Numbered from the stretch's first letter, positions 25,695-35,800 are shown. The stretch is DNA of 64,000 nucleotides from DASZWJ01 sp963813895 (GCA_963813895.1 CAWFAS010000003.1:186001-250000), one strand, 5' to 3'. Notes: a model not told the origin generated them from the letters alone. Program-made: numbers and translations.

Positions 25695-26861
25695 ATGTTT
25701 CAATTTATTATCGTTATTATCATTTGTATGCTGGGCGGGATTGAAGTTGATTTATTTATCCCTAGCTTTCCTGAAATGCGGCAAATTTTTCATCTGTCCC
25801 ACTTCCAGGTGCAATTAACCTTAAGTGTAAACTTCATTGCCTATTGTATTTGCAGCTTTTTCGCAGGAACCATGGGCGACCGTTTCAATAAACGCACTGT
25901 CATCTTGACTGGACTTATCATATTTGTGCTAGGTAGTGTCCTGTGTGTGTATGCGACTAATATTAATATGCTGATACTGGGACGCTTCTTGCAAGGGGCT
26001 GGGATGTCTGCTCCATCGGTGCTGGCTTACACAATTATTATTGATACGTACCCCATTGAAAAACAAGCGGCCAAGCTGGGCATTTTAAACGGCATAGTCA
26101 CTATCGCCATGGCATTTGCGCCCACCATCGGCAGTTATATTAATTTATATTTTGGCTGGCGCGGAAATTTTGCGTTATTGCTGGCAGTGGGGTTAATCTG
26201 CCTGATAACCAGCTATATTGGCCTGCGCAGTCGTAAGGGTGATCCTTCAGTCAGCTTGTCTCCTAAAAGTTATCTGCCCCTACTGCGCTCACCCAAGCTA
26301 CTTACTTTTACCGGCTGTATCTGTTTTGCGATTGTACCCTTCTGGGTATTTGTCGGCATGTCTTCTATTTTATACATAGAAAATTTAGGTGTATCACTTA
26401 AACATTTCGGTTTTTACCAGGGTGCTATCGCTGGTGTTTTTTCTATCCTGAGTCTACTGAGTCCCAAAATACTCAGTATTTTTGGCCAGCGCCGCTGCCT
26501 ATATGCTGGCATATTCATGTGTTGCGTTACAGTTATACTCATCCTTTTGTTAGTATTTCTGAAAGTCCGCAATCCCTTACTCATTACTGGGGTCATGCTG
26601 GTTATGGCGATGGGAGTTTTATTTCCGGTAAATATTTTATTTCCACTTGCGATCGAGGTATTAGAAAAAGCCAAGGGGAGGTCTAATGCGTTAATTCAGG
26701 CAGGCCGACTGGTGATTACTTCCTTAAGCCTGCAGTTAGTCGGGTATTTTTATCAAGGAACATTCCTGCCTATCGGTTTAACAATGGCGTTGTTCTTCAT
26801 ACTATTTTTGCTGATGTTTGGCATATTATTGCGCAACAAATGGATAACGTTACATAGCTAG
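25695..26861 (+). CDS. MFS transporter, Bcr/CflA drug-resistance type
   Basis: A 388-residue protein with 12 predicted membrane segments. EVDLFIPSFPEM in TM1 is the Bcr/CflA (DHA1) motif, and GTMGDRFNKRTVIL is MFS motif A between TM2 and TM3. LGRFLQGAGMSAPSVLAYTII follows in TM4. H+-coupled export is likely; the substrate cannot be read from sequence. It precedes a second MFS gene by 65 bp. Confidence 0.85.
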   Translation: MFQFIIVIIICMLGGIEVDLFIPSFPEMRQIFHLSHFQVQLTLSVNFIAYCICSFFAGTMGDRFNKRTVILTGLIIFVLGSVLCVYATNINMLILGRFLQGAGMSAPSVLAYTIIIDTYPIEKQAAKLGILNGIVTIAMAFAPTIGSYINLYFGWRGNFALLLAVGLICLITSYIGLRSRKGDPSVSLSPKSYLPLLRSPKLLTFTGCICFAIVPFWVFVGMSSILYIENLGVSLKHFGFYQGAIAGVFSILSLLSPKILSIFGQRRCLYAGIFMCCVTVILILLLVFLKVRNPLLITGVMLVMAMGVLFPVNILFPLAIEVLEKAKGRSNALIQAGRLVITSLSLQLVGYFYQGTFLPIGLTMALFFILFLLMFGILLRNKWITLHS

Positions 26862-26926
26862 GGCTGCTGTGACGACAAACCCGAATATTCAATTTTGTAT
26901 TTTCTTAAACACGATCTCTAATACCC

Positions 26927-28339
26927 ATGCGACCAGTTACTAAAAAAATAATACCAATCCTAATTTCCCTTGCCTCTCTGATGCAGGCATTAGACATCAC
27001 CATTATCAATACAGCTATACCCACCATGGCGCATAGCCTTAAAGTATATCCCGTTGACCTTAAAATCGCTCTGATTAGTTATTTACTATCCTTAGCCATT
27101 TTTATCCCCATTAGCGGCTGGATTGCTGACAAATTTGGTGCTAAGCGGGTATTTTTGTACGCATTGGCAATTTTTACTGCCAGCTCTCTATGGTGCGGTT
27201 TTTCGCATAATCTGACCGAATTAATTATCGCCAGATGTGCACAAGGTATTGGCGGCTCCCTGGGACTGCCTATAGGACGTTTGATTATTGTACGTACTTT
27301 TGCTCGCCATGAATTTGTAGCCACCATGAATCGCATCATCACCATAGCAGCTGTAGGCTCCATGTTGGGGCCGGTTTTGGGAGGAGCTATTACTTGGTAT
27401 TTTTCCTGGCCTTGGATTTTCTGGATTAACATTCCCATCGGCATAGCCGCTATAATCATGACGCAAATTTTCCTGCCTGATATGCCGCCGCAAAAAGTTC
27501 CTCCACTAGACATAGTGGGATTTATCTTGTTTGGCACGGGTCTTGCATTATTAGTTTTCGGCATAGCCGCTATCAGTGAGACAACTGTTGAAAGCCTACA
27601 TGCATTTTCAATCATTATTGTGGCTGTGATTTTATTGCTTGCCTATGTCTGGCACTCACGCCGACAGCCACACCCCATTGTCAAAACGGCTTTATTGCGT
27701 CATCGCACCTTTAAAGTCGCCGTATCAACTAATTTATGGGGTAGACTAGGTTTTGGTGGCATCGCCTTTCTAATACCGCTGTTATTGCAGATCGTATTTA
27801 GCTATTCCCCTTTTGAATCCGGCCTACTTATAGCCCCTATCGCCGGTGGTATCCTTATTGCGAAACAGATATCATTACCTATCCTGCGCCTTCTGGGCTA
27901 TAAAAAAACATTGATCATCAATACGCTGCTGGTTGCGATATCGCTGTGGTCTCTGATGCTAATCAGCTCCCACTCCCCTATTTATTTTATAGTTTGCCTG
28001 ACTTTTACGTTCGGATTTTTAACTTCTATACAATATACCGCCATGAATACCCTGGCCTATGCCGAAATATCTCCTGAGAATTTCAGCGCAGCAACTAGCA
28101 TCATGAGCACTTTACAACAATTATCACAAAGCTTTGGAGTCGCAATTGCTGCATTGTGCTTACATTATTTTTCAACCGGCAGAACCCAAAATGGTTTGGT
28201 ATTGACTCCCAGTACATTCCATTACACTTTTTTTCTATTGGGTTTAATCACGCTAGCCTCCACAATAGTTTGTGTGGGCTTAAAAGCTGATGATGGCTTG
28301 GAAATGCTTGCTCGCAAAAAAGAAAGCGAGGTGCATTAA
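26927..28339 (+). CDS. MFS transporter, DHA2 (EmrB/MdtD-like)
   Basis: A 470-residue protein with about 14 membrane segments. LMQALDITIINTAIPTMAHSL is the DHA2 motif D1 in TM1, and GWIADKFGAKRVFL is motif A. ARCAQGIGGSLGLPIGRLI is in TM4, and GSMLGPVLGGAITWYFSWPWIFWINIPIG is motif C with the following loop. Probable multidrug or metabolite exporter. It ends 28 bp before trpD on the same strand, so it may lie in the trp transcript. Confidence 0.88.
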   Translation: MRPVTKKIIPILISLASLMQALDITIINTAIPTMAHSLKVYPVDLKIALISYLLSLAIFIPISGWIADKFGAKRVFLYALAIFTASSLWCGFSHNLTELIIARCAQGIGGSLGLPIGRLIIVRTFARHEFVATMNRIITIAAVGSMLGPVLGGAITWYFSWPWIFWINIPIGIAAIIMTQIFLPDMPPQKVPPLDIVGFILFGTGLALLVFGIAAISETTVESLHAFSIIIVAVILLLAYVWHSRRQPHPIVKTALLRHRTFKVAVSTNLWGRLGFGGIAFLIPLLLQIVFSYSPFESGLLIAPIAGGILIAKQISLPILRLLGYKKTLIINTLLVAISLWSLMLISSHSPIYFIVCLTFTFGFLTSIQYTAMNTLAYAEISPENFSAATSIMSTLQQLSQSFGVAIAALCLHYFSTGRTQNGLVLTPSTFHYTFFLLGLITLASTIVCVGLKADDGLEMLARKKESEVH

Positions 28340-28366
28340 CTCTTGCCCATTATACTCGAGACTCTA

Positions 28367-29392
28367 ATGATCAACTTCAAAGACACTCTGCAAAAAATAT
28401 CACAAGGTATGACTTTAAATAAGGAACAAGCTTATACCGCTTTAGAAATGATGCAAGCAACCGAAACCCCTATTGCACAACGTGCAGCGTTTCTCGCCAT
28501 GCTGGCCCTGCGCAAAGAAACTGCCGAGGAGTTAGCAGGATTTTTACAGTTTATAAAACAAAAAACGCTACCCATCCCTATACCAGATACCACACCTATC
28601 ATTGATATTGTAGGCACTGGCGGCGATAAACTGAATACTTTCAATATTTCTACAGCTGCAGGCATTATTGTCGCCAGTGCTGGTATTAATGTTGCCAAAC
28701 ACGGTGGCCGCTCAGTGACCAGTTTGTCTGGCAGTGCGGACGTTTTACAGGCGTTAAATATTCCTCTCTTTGAACAACCTGAAGCTATAGTCAATAGCCT
28801 TACCCGGAACCATTTCGCTTTTTTATTTGCGCCTTTTTTTAATCCGCTTCTTAAACAGATCAGTAGCTTGCGTCAGGAACTGGGACTGCGCACTTTTCTT
28901 AACCTCTTAGCACCCCTGGCAAATCCCGCACAAGTGCAACGGCAAGTCGTTGGACTCTATAGCGCAGAACTAGCTATTACAGTGGTCGAGGCATTAAAAT
29001 CTGCTGGATCGGTACATGTAATGGCCGTTCACAGCTTCGATGGCATGGATGAAATATCAATCAGTAGCCCTTCGCATATTGTACATTTGAAACACAACCA
29101 TATTAAAAAATATACTGTGCTCCCTGAAGACTTTGGCTTACAACGTTACCCTATTTCAGAAGTCATTGGCGGCGATGCTAATGAAAATGCTAGCATTATT
29201 AAAAATATTTGTTACAACCAGGAAGTCGGCGCCAAACGGGATATTGTCCTATTAAATGCCGCTGCGGGTTTTATGGTAGCCGATCGGGTAGCTAACTTCG
29301 CTGACGGTATCGCGCTGGCTAAACGCTGCATCGATGACGGCAGCGCCAGATCACTATTAAAGTCACTTAGCGATAACCAATCTTATGCATGA
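28367..29392 (+). CDS. trpD: Anthranilate phosphoribosyltransferase
   Basis: A 341-residue protein from the ATG at 28367; the TTG at 28343 is possible but less likely. The PRPP-binding motif is VGTGGDKLNTFNIST, followed by KHGGRSVTSLSGSADVLQAL. Second step of tryptophan synthesis. It is not fused to a TrpG glutaminase, and neither trpE nor trpG is in the window. It overlaps trpC by 8 bp. Confidence 0.95.
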   Translation: MINFKDTLQKISQGMTLNKEQAYTALEMMQATETPIAQRAAFLAMLALRKETAEELAGFLQFIKQKTLPIPIPDTTPIIDIVGTGGDKLNTFNISTAAGIIVASAGINVAKHGGRSVTSLSGSADVLQALNIPLFEQPEAIVNSLTRNHFAFLFAPFFNPLLKQISSLRQELGLRTFLNLLAPLANPAQVQRQVVGLYSAELAITVVEALKSAGSVHVMAVHSFDGMDEISISSPSHIVHLKHNHIKKYTVLPEDFGLQRYPISEVIGGDANENASIIKNICYNQEVGAKRDIVLLNAAAGFMVADRVANFADGIALAKRCIDDGSARSLLKSLSDNQSYA

Positions 29393-30173
29393 TTTTTTAA
29401 AAACCATTTATGAAAAAACTAGCCAGCGTGTGGAGGGTTTAGACCTGGCCCTCTTACGTGATCAAGCCAGCAAATCCCGACAACCCCATAATTTTTTAAG
29501 TGCTTTTACTGCTCCCCAGCAGCCATTTCCAATTATCGCTGAAATCAAGTTCGCCAGCCCTTCCGCTGGCGTGATATTTCAAGATCTGACAGCGATACAA
29601 GTAGCACAACAATATCTTGATAACGGTGCAGCTGCATTATCTATTCTGACCGAACCTGAATATTTCAATGGGAATATTAGCTATTTACGACAAATACGTA
29701 GTACATTTCCTGATGCTTATTTGCTCATGAAAGATTTTTTTATGAGTGAAGCGCAATTGCTGCAGGCGCGTATTTCCGGCGCTGATGCAATCCTGCTAAT
29801 TGTCGCTATGCTATCTGAACAAGAACTGCAATTTCTGTATCATAAGACACTAGAATTGGGCTTGACCCCTTTAATTGAAGTCCATACGCAGCAGGAATTA
29901 ACCGCTGCTTTAAAGCTGCACCCTTTGTTGATAGGAATTAACAATCGCGACCTGCATGATCTGAAAATTCATCTGAGTCACTCCACCACGCTAATCCAGC
30001 AAATCCCCAAGGGCATCATTACCATCAGTGAAAGTGGCATTTCCGAGCCAGAACAATTGTTATACTTAAAACAACTGGGGTTTTATGGGTTTTTAATTGG
30101 TTCTCATTTTATGAAGACGGGGACTCCGGGTGCAGCACTGAAAAAACTACTGGAGGCGGGGATCAAGGGATAG
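29385..30173 (+). CDS. trpC: Indole-3-glycerol phosphate synthase
   Basis: A 262-residue TIM barrel. IIAEIKFASPSAG holds the catalytic Lys, and LSILTEPEYFNGNISYL, LMKDFF, GADAILLIVAML and IGINNRDL follow. ISESGI marks the phosphate site. Standalone, not fused to TrpF. The next gene, trpF, is 424 bp away across a large inverted repeat, unlike the overlaps elsewhere in the operon. Confidence 0.95.
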   Translation: MHDFLKTIYEKTSQRVEGLDLALLRDQASKSRQPHNFLSAFTAPQQPFPIIAEIKFASPSAGVIFQDLTAIQVAQQYLDNGAAALSILTEPEYFNGNISYLRQIRSTFPDAYLLMKDFFMSEAQLLQARISGADAILLIVAMLSEQELQFLYHKTLELGLTPLIEVHTQQELTAALKLHPLLIGINNRDLHDLKIHLSHSTTLIQQIPKGIITISESGISEPEQLLYLKQLGFYGFLIGSHFMKTGTPGAALKKLLEAGIKG

Positions 30174-30204
30174 CCTTCGACAACCCCTCTCCTGTCAGGA
30201 GCTA

Positions 30205-30478
30205 TCGGATGCACACACTTTATTTAGCTGCCAGAATTAGAGTACGTCGTCCCCGCTTTACCGAATTATCCTAAAATATCAGCCTATCAAGCGGGGATCC
30301 AATGCCTGATTTTCAAACAAAGTGAAGTAGCAACAAGCGGTCATGACTGGCATTTGTGCGCTCCATTGGAAAGGTGGGCACTAGATTCCTGCTTGATAGG
30401 CTGATATTTTAGGATAATTCGGTAAAGCAGGAACGACGTACTCAGCATTTCTAGTAATTACTAAATGTGTGCATCGGA
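30205..30478. repeat. 270-bp imperfect palindrome inside the trp operon
   Basis: A perfect 38-bp inverted repeat (30255-30292 with 30391-30428, beginning GCTTTACCGAATTATCC) is flanked by further matching arms (GAGTACGTCGT, GATGCACACA). Nearly the whole gap between trpC and trpF can therefore fold into one hairpin with a loop of about 100 nt. No ORF is present. It resembles the other MITE-like elements, but I see no second copy of its ends here. The rest of the gap (30479-30597) shows no gene. Confidence 0.75.
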
Positions 30479-30597
30479 TAGCCGCCGTCAGGAGGGGGGA
30501 TCATAGAGTTTCAGATAGTTAGAGAGAGAATTATTCAGCAACGCCCCCCACGGGAGGGTAATAATAAGCTTTTGCACCCAAATTAATAGGATCAACC

Positions 30598-31212
30598 ATG
30601 CGCATCAAAATCTGTGGCATAACCCGACTCGATGACGCCCTCGCTGCTTGCGATGCTGGCGTCTGGGCTTTGGGATTTAATTTTTATTCCGAATCACCGC
30701 GCTATATCACTCCTCAAGCCGCCGATGCCATTATCAAACAATTACCGCCCGATATAATCACCATGGGGATTTTTATCAACCAACCTTTAACAGAAATTCT
30801 TTATTTAAAGCAGGCGCTTGGCTTATCATTAATACAAATATATGAAAACTACCCCTGTTCGATGCAACAGAAACAAGGAATGGTTTTAGTCACACAAGCA
30901 GCCAATGCTGAGGAGACTCCTCCTATGACTGTCCTGCAAGATTATGCCATGACTTTAATTGATGCTCCGCATGATACTTCCTGCCTCAGAGGCGGTACCG
31001 GGCGAGTAGCTAACTGGGAAGTAGCCGCCCAACTGGCGCGACAAGTTAAATTAATTCTAGCGGGTGGCATTAATCCCAGCAATGTCATTGCCGCCATTGA
31101 GCAGATTAACCCTTTTGCTTTGGATATTTGCAGTGGAGTTGAAAGCTCACCTGGTAAAAAGGATATCGCCTTGATGCAACAACTTTTTAATAGAGTCAAA
31201 AACCATGTCTAA
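30598..31212 (+). CDS. trpF: Phosphoribosylanthranilate isomerase
   Basis: A 204-residue TIM barrel. It starts MRIKICGITRLDDALAACDAG, with the catalytic Cys in KICGIT. GFNFYSESPRYI, ILAGGINPSNV and LDICSGVESSPGKKD are family motifs. Overlaps trpB by 8 bp. Confidence 0.95.
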   Translation: MRIKICGITRLDDALAACDAGVWALGFNFYSESPRYITPQAADAIIKQLPPDIITMGIFINQPLTEILYLKQALGLSLIQIYENYPCSMQQKQGMVLVTQAANAEETPPMTVLQDYAMTLIDAPHDTSCLRGGTGRVANWEVAAQLARQVKLILAGGINPSNVIAAIEQINPFALDICSGVESSPGKKDIALMQQLFNRVKNHV

Positions 31213-32383
31213 ACTTCCTAGTTACTTTGGCATATACGGCGGTTGTTTTGCCCCCGAAACCTTAATGACGCCATTGGCCCAATTAGAAGCTGCTTATCTT
31301 GAATTTGCAAATTCTGACGACTTCAAAGAAGAGCTGGCTTATTATCTACGCAATTTTGTCGGCCGCCCCACGCCACTGACCTATATGCAACGCCTAACCG
31401 ATTATCTGCAGGGGGCACATATCTATCTTAAAAGGGAAGATTTAGCGCATACCGGTGCCCACAAAATCAATAATACAATGGGACAGGCATTATTAGCCAA
31501 ACGGATGGGCAAAACACACCTGCTGGCAGAAACTGGCGCGGGTCAACATGGCGTTGCAACCGCAACGGTAGCTGCACTGTTAAACCTGTCTTGCACTATA
31601 TACATGGGTGCTATCGATATGGACCGGCAAAAATTAAATGTGGTACGTATGCGCCTCCTGGGTGCAGAAGTGCGACCGGTTTATAATGGTACCCAAACAC
31701 TAAAAGATGCCACCTCAGAAGCCATGCGCGATTGGGTTACCCATGTTAAAGATTCCTATTACGTTCTAGGATCAGCCCTAGGCCCGCATCCTTATCCCTC
31801 TATAGTCCGCGATTTTCAAAAAATCATTGGCAGCGAAACACGCACCCAAATTCTAGAACAGTGCGGACGCCTTCCCGATGAATTAGTCGCTTGCGTAGGC
31901 GGTGGCAGCAATGCCATTGGTCTATTCTCCGCCTTTTTAGATGATACCTCTGTGAAAATGACCGGAGTCGAAGCAGGTGGCCACGGTATTGAACCCGAAC
32001 AACACGCAGCACGATTTGCCAGCGGCTCTATCGGGGTATTACAAGGGACAAAAACCTATCTACTGCAAGATGATAATGGTCAAATTCAGCCTACTCATAG
32101 TATTTCCGCAGGCTTGGATTACCCGGCAGTTGGCCCAGAACATGCTTTTTTGCATGATACCGGGCGTGTACAATACACCTACGCTACCGACCAAGAGGCA
32201 TTAGATGCCACCTTATTGCTGGCGCGTTATGAAGGGATTATCTCGGCATTGGAAAGCGCGCACGCACTTGCTTATGCATTTAAAACTGCACCACGATTGC
32301 CTAAAGAAGCTGTGATGATCGTGAATCTATCGGGTCGCGGCGATAAAGATATGGAGACTTTGGCAGAGCATTTAAGTCTTTAA
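31205..32383 (+). CDS. trpB: Tryptophan synthase beta chain
   Basis: A 392-residue PLP enzyme. KREDLAHTGAHKINNTMGQALLA holds the Schiff-base Lys, ETGAGQHGVATATVAAL the Glu/Gln site, and CVGGGSNAIG the phosphate loop. Converts indole and serine to tryptophan, with trpA immediately downstream (22-bp gap). Confidence 0.97.
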   Translation: MSKLPSYFGIYGGCFAPETLMTPLAQLEAAYLEFANSDDFKEELAYYLRNFVGRPTPLTYMQRLTDYLQGAHIYLKREDLAHTGAHKINNTMGQALLAKRMGKTHLLAETGAGQHGVATATVAALLNLSCTIYMGAIDMDRQKLNVVRMRLLGAEVRPVYNGTQTLKDATSEAMRDWVTHVKDSYYVLGSALGPHPYPSIVRDFQKIIGSETRTQILEQCGRLPDELVACVGGGSNAIGLFSAFLDDTSVKMTGVEAGGHGIEPEQHAARFASGSIGVLQGTKTYLLQDDNGQIQPTHSISAGLDYPAVGPEHAFLHDTGRVQYTYATDQEALDATLLLARYEGIISALESAHALAYAFKTAPRLPKEAVMIVNLSGRGDKDMETLAEHLSL

Positions 32384-32405
32384 CGAATACATTAACAGGA
32401 AACCC

Positions 32406-33206
32406 ATGAGCCTCACCCAGCTTTTTAAACAACCACACCGCGCACCCGCTTTCATCCCATTTATCATGGCAGGCCACCCGGACTTAAAAACAACTTTTAA
32501 TATCATCTTAGCACTTGAAAAAATGGGTGTAGATGCTATTGAAATTGGTATTCCCTTTTCCGATCCGGTTGCAGATGGCCCAGTAAACCAAAGAGCGGCT
32601 GAAGCTGCGTTGCATCAAGGAGTTACCTTAGATCAATGCCTGCAGATGATTCAAGAAGCACGTACTGAGGGTTGCACTATCCCTTTGATTATATTCAGCT
32701 ATCTAAATCCCATTCTGCACATGGGGTTGGAAAACTTCGCTATGGCAGCCAAAGCAGCCGACATTGATAGCGTGCTGGTGGTGGACTTACCTCCTGAAGA
32801 AGCACACGACTTATATAGCACCTTACAGCAGCAAGACATCGGCATGATTTTTCTAGCATCTCCGACCACCGACCCAGACCGCTATCGCCATTACCAGACC
32901 CTCTCGCCAACGTTTATATATTATGTATCAAGACTGGGAGTAACTGGAATTCAGAAAGATCTGCCAGAACATCTCAAAGAAGAACTCAATGCAATTAAAA
33001 AAAACCTGAACCTGCCAGTTTGTGCCGGATTTGGAATCTCAACCCCGGAACAGGCGCACACTGTGGCGCAGTATTGTGATGGCGTAATAGTGGGTAGCGC
33101 CTTAGTCAATACCATTGAAAATGATTATCCTCATGCGGGTATTACCCCTTTTTTGCAACTAGCTGAAGATTTTTATTCTGCCATTAAAAATGTAAAAAGC
33201 GGCTAA
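32406..33206 (+). CDS. trpA: Tryptophan synthase alpha chain
   Basis: A 266-residue TIM barrel. PFIMAGHPD, DAIEIGIPFSDPVADGPVNQRA (with both catalytic acidic residues), VDLPPEEA and CAGFGISTPEQA match TrpA. It ends the trpDCFBA run; a strong palindrome follows 24 bp later. Confidence 0.96.
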   Translation: MSLTQLFKQPHRAPAFIPFIMAGHPDLKTTFNIILALEKMGVDAIEIGIPFSDPVADGPVNQRAAEAALHQGVTLDQCLQMIQEARTEGCTIPLIIFSYLNPILHMGLENFAMAAKAADIDSVLVVDLPPEEAHDLYSTLQQQDIGMIFLASPTTDPDRYRHYQTLSPTFIYYVSRLGVTGIQKDLPEHLKEELNAIKKNLNLPVCAGFGISTPEQAHTVAQYCDGVIVGSALVNTIENDYPHAGITPFLQLAEDFYSAIKNVKSG

Positions 33207-33230
33207 GGCTGTTGCCACAACTCTCCTCCC

Positions 33231-33350
33231 TACTACGTCGTCCCGCGGCTTGTCCGCGGGATCCAGAAGACTTGCCAAATGTTCCTTGCTCTCTCAGCAC
33301 GTTTTAGGCTCTTTCTGGATCCCGCGGACAAGCCGCGGGACGACGTAGTA
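33231..33350. repeat. CGTCGTCCCGCGG palindromic repeat downstream of trpA
   Basis: Two 37-bp arms (33231-33267, 33314-33350) begin TACTACGTCGTCCCGCGG and are exact reverse complements, with GGATCC near the loop. It may end the trp transcript. Bases 33351-33492 have no clear feature. Confidence 0.82.
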
Positions 33351-33492
33351 AGGAAAAGCTGTGACACCTAGCAAAAAAATAAAACTGGACTTACAGAATG
33401 CTACACTTGCCATCCAAACGTCAAATCTGTAGACTCTGGAAAAAATTGGCAAGATCATTGCTTTCCAAGTAATCCAGCGCCATTTAGAACAT

Positions 33493-33602
33493 GGGTGGCT
33501 CTTTGGTCCCTCCGCAGCGATATATTGTAAACCCCGTCAGGCCCGGAAGGGAGCAGCGGTAGCAGTAGATTCGGGTGCGTAGTTTGGCTGAATGAGCTAC
33601 CC
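33493..33602 (+). ncRNA. ffs: Signal recognition particle 4.5S RNA
   Basis: A short bacterial SRP RNA of about 110 nt. Its ends GGGTGGCTC and GAGCTACCC pair, and the apical region has the invariant GTCAGGCCCGGAAGGGAGCAGC domain-IV loop that binds Ffh (GTCAG...GGAAG..AGCAGC). It lies 36 bp upstream of dnaX, a common gammaproteobacterial position. Confidence 0.95.
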
Positions 33603-33638
33603 ACCTATTATCTATATTAATCAGCTAACCATTCCATC

Positions 33639-35342
33639 ATGAACTACCAGGTTTTAGCACGCAAATGGCGACCACGCAGTTTTGCTGAAGTCGTCGGCCA
33701 GACTCCGGTAGTGCGCGCCCTTATCAATGCTCTTGATCAGAACCGTTTGCACCATGCTTATTTATTTACTGGCACCCGTGGAGTCGGCAAAACTAGCCTG
33801 GCGCGATTGTTCTCCAAATGTCTTAACTGTGAACAAGGTGTCTCTTCCAAACCTTGCGACCAGTGTCACGCTTGCCAAGCTATAGATCAAGGCCGGTTTC
33901 TAGACCTAATGGAAATTGATGCTGCTTCCCGCACCAAAGTAGAAGATACCCGCGAGCTATTGGATAATGTTCAGTATGCTCCGACTCAAGGCAGGTATAA
34001 AATCTATCTGATCGACGAAGTGCATATGTTATCCAATCATAGCTTTAATGCCCTTTTGAAGACCTTGGAAGAACCACCGCCGCATATTAAATTTCTATTA
34101 GCCACTACAGATCCCCAGCGTCTACCGATCACTATCCTATCGCGCTGCCTACAGTTTCACCTGAAAAGTCTATCCGTCGAACAAATTACTAAACAATTAG
34201 GTCATATACTCGATCAAGAGCATATCACCTATGAACCAGGCGCATTGTCCCTGCTGGCACAAGCAGCACAAGGCAGTATGCGAGATGCGCTCAGCCTACT
34301 GGACCAGGCTATCGCCTATGGCAATGGCCAGTTATTTACCCAAGAAACTAAAACCCTACTAGGTCGAACTGAGCCTGAACTTATCCTCGCCTTATTAGCC
34401 GCCCTAGCCGATAACGACGTCCGCCGCCTATTAGACTTGGTTACTGAATTAGCCGCCTCAGGCGCTGATTTTCAGAGCGTCATGGAGGAATTATTATCTG
34501 TATTGCATCAAATTGCTTTACAACAGGCCATACCCGATCTTTCTCTGGAATCGGAGACCGGCTGGCAAGGCACTCAACCTCTAGCGGGGCGGTTTAGCAC
34601 GGAAGAGATACAGCTTTACTATCAGATTGGCTTAATTGGCAGGCGGGACTTACCTCTAGCCCCCACCCCTCGCAGCGGCTTTGAAATGGTGCTATTGCGC
34701 ATGGTTGCTTTCCGTCCCCAGTCTTTTTTGGATACGTTTACGCTTACTGCCGCTAAACCCTTACCGGCCCCGGTCAAAGCCGCTATTAATACTGCTCCCC
34801 TAGCCCCCATCACTGAATCACCCCGTGTCAAGCCTGCGTTAGCGCCTGAAAAGCCTCTCATACCCAATCGAACAGAAAGCCCAGCCAAACCTTTGCCTAA
34901 GGCACATGAGGAAGCCAATCGAGATATTTCTCCCCCACCGATAGGTGAAGCTGAGCCAACTTCTGATCAGTGGCAGCACATATTATCGAATTTGGATTTA
35001 CATGGGGTAGCCCAAGTTGTGGCAGCGCATTGCAACCTGACCAAATATACCCCTGAACAAATCCATTTATTGCTGGATACACAACATGCGCCTTTATTAA
35101 ATAATACTGTGCAACAACGCATACAAAAAGCTTTAGCGGATTACTTTAAAAAAGATATATACTTACAAATAGATATGGGTAATTCATTGCAACCCACCCC
35201 GGCTGGTCTTGACAAAATCAGGCAGGAACACAAGCAATCGGCAGCAGTCAAAGCCATACAGGATGACAAACATGTCAAAACACTGATAAGGGAATTTAAT
35301 GCGCATGTAATTACCCACACTATTACTACGAAAGATGATTAA
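33639..35342 (+). CDS. dnaX: DNA polymerase III subunits gamma and tau
   Basis: A 567-residue clamp-loader ATPase. Walker A FTGTRGVGKTSLAR (about residues 43-56), a zinc module with CLNCEQG...CDQCHAC, and IYLIDEVHMLSNHSFNALLKTLEEPP containing Walker B. A Pro/Ala-rich linker (about 365-440) and a tau C-terminal domain follow. I find no A-AAA-AAG slippery heptamer in the right register near the linker. The AAAAAAG near the 3' end is out of phase, so a gamma form, if made, would need another mechanism. Confidence 0.95.
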   Translation: MNYQVLARKWRPRSFAEVVGQTPVVRALINALDQNRLHHAYLFTGTRGVGKTSLARLFSKCLNCEQGVSSKPCDQCHACQAIDQGRFLDLMEIDAASRTKVEDTRELLDNVQYAPTQGRYKIYLIDEVHMLSNHSFNALLKTLEEPPPHIKFLLATTDPQRLPITILSRCLQFHLKSLSVEQITKQLGHILDQEHITYEPGALSLLAQAAQGSMRDALSLLDQAIAYGNGQLFTQETKTLLGRTEPELILALLAALADNDVRRLLDLVTELAASGADFQSVMEELLSVLHQIALQQAIPDLSLESETGWQGTQPLAGRFSTEEIQLYYQIGLIGRRDLPLAPTPRSGFEMVLLRMVAFRPQSFLDTFTLTAAKPLPAPVKAAINTAPLAPITESPRVKPALAPEKPLIPNRTESPAKPLPKAHEEANRDISPPPIGEAEPTSDQWQHILSNLDLHGVAQVVAAHCNLTKYTPEQIHLLLDTQHAPLLNNTVQQRIQKALADYFKKDIYLQIDMGNSLQPTPAGLDKIRQEHKQSAAVKAIQDDKHVKTLIREFNAHVITHTITTKDD

Positions 35343-35392
35343 CTTGAGCATGGATATTAAATTAAATTACAAACTCTAGGAGGAATTTACTG

Positions 35393-35770
35393 ATGAGCAA
35401 CTCTAATATCCCCGACATGATGAATAATCAAGTGCTTAAATTTTTAAAGCACAAAGGGCAAGAAATGGTGGAACATTTCCAAAAAATGCAAGAAGAATTA
35501 GCTAGAAAAGAAGTCGTTGGCGTTGGCGGTGTAGAAGATGCTGATGAAATTTTCGTCAAAGTGGTTATCAATGGCTTGCAAGAATGCCCTAAAGTCACTA
35601 TTGGCAAAGGGGCTGCAGAAGGAGGTGTGCACGTTTTAGCTGAGCTGACCCGCGCCGCTATTAATAATGCAATGGACAAAGTTAAGATCACTATGCAAGG
35701 TGAAGTAATGAAGGTCTATGAGAAATCAGGCCTGCCTATGACTGGTGAAAAAGAGAAAGAGGAAGATTAA
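35393..35770 (+). CDS. ybaB: YbaB/EbfC nucleoid-associated protein
   Basis: A 125-residue YbaB-family protein. The N-terminus is helical (HKGQEMVEHFQKMQEELARKEVVGVGG), the central beta sheet contains VKVVINGLQECPKVTI, and the C-terminus is charged. Dimeric DNA-binding protein. AGGAGG lies 7-8 bases before the ATG. It is in the conserved dnaX-ybaB-recR order. Confidence 0.9.
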   Translation: MSNSNIPDMMNNQVLKFLKHKGQEMVEHFQKMQEELARKEVVGVGGVEDADEIFVKVVINGLQECPKVTIGKGAAEGGVHVLAELTRAAINNAMDKVKITMQGEVMKVYEKSGLPMTGEKEKEED

Positions 35771-35800
35771 ACTTTTAACCAAAAATAATTGGTAAGGCTC

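Noticed and set aside
35140..35160. AAAAAAG run in dnaX as a frameshift site for the gamma subunit
   Set aside because: The run is in the wrong register (TTT AAA AAA GAT) and too close to the 3' end.
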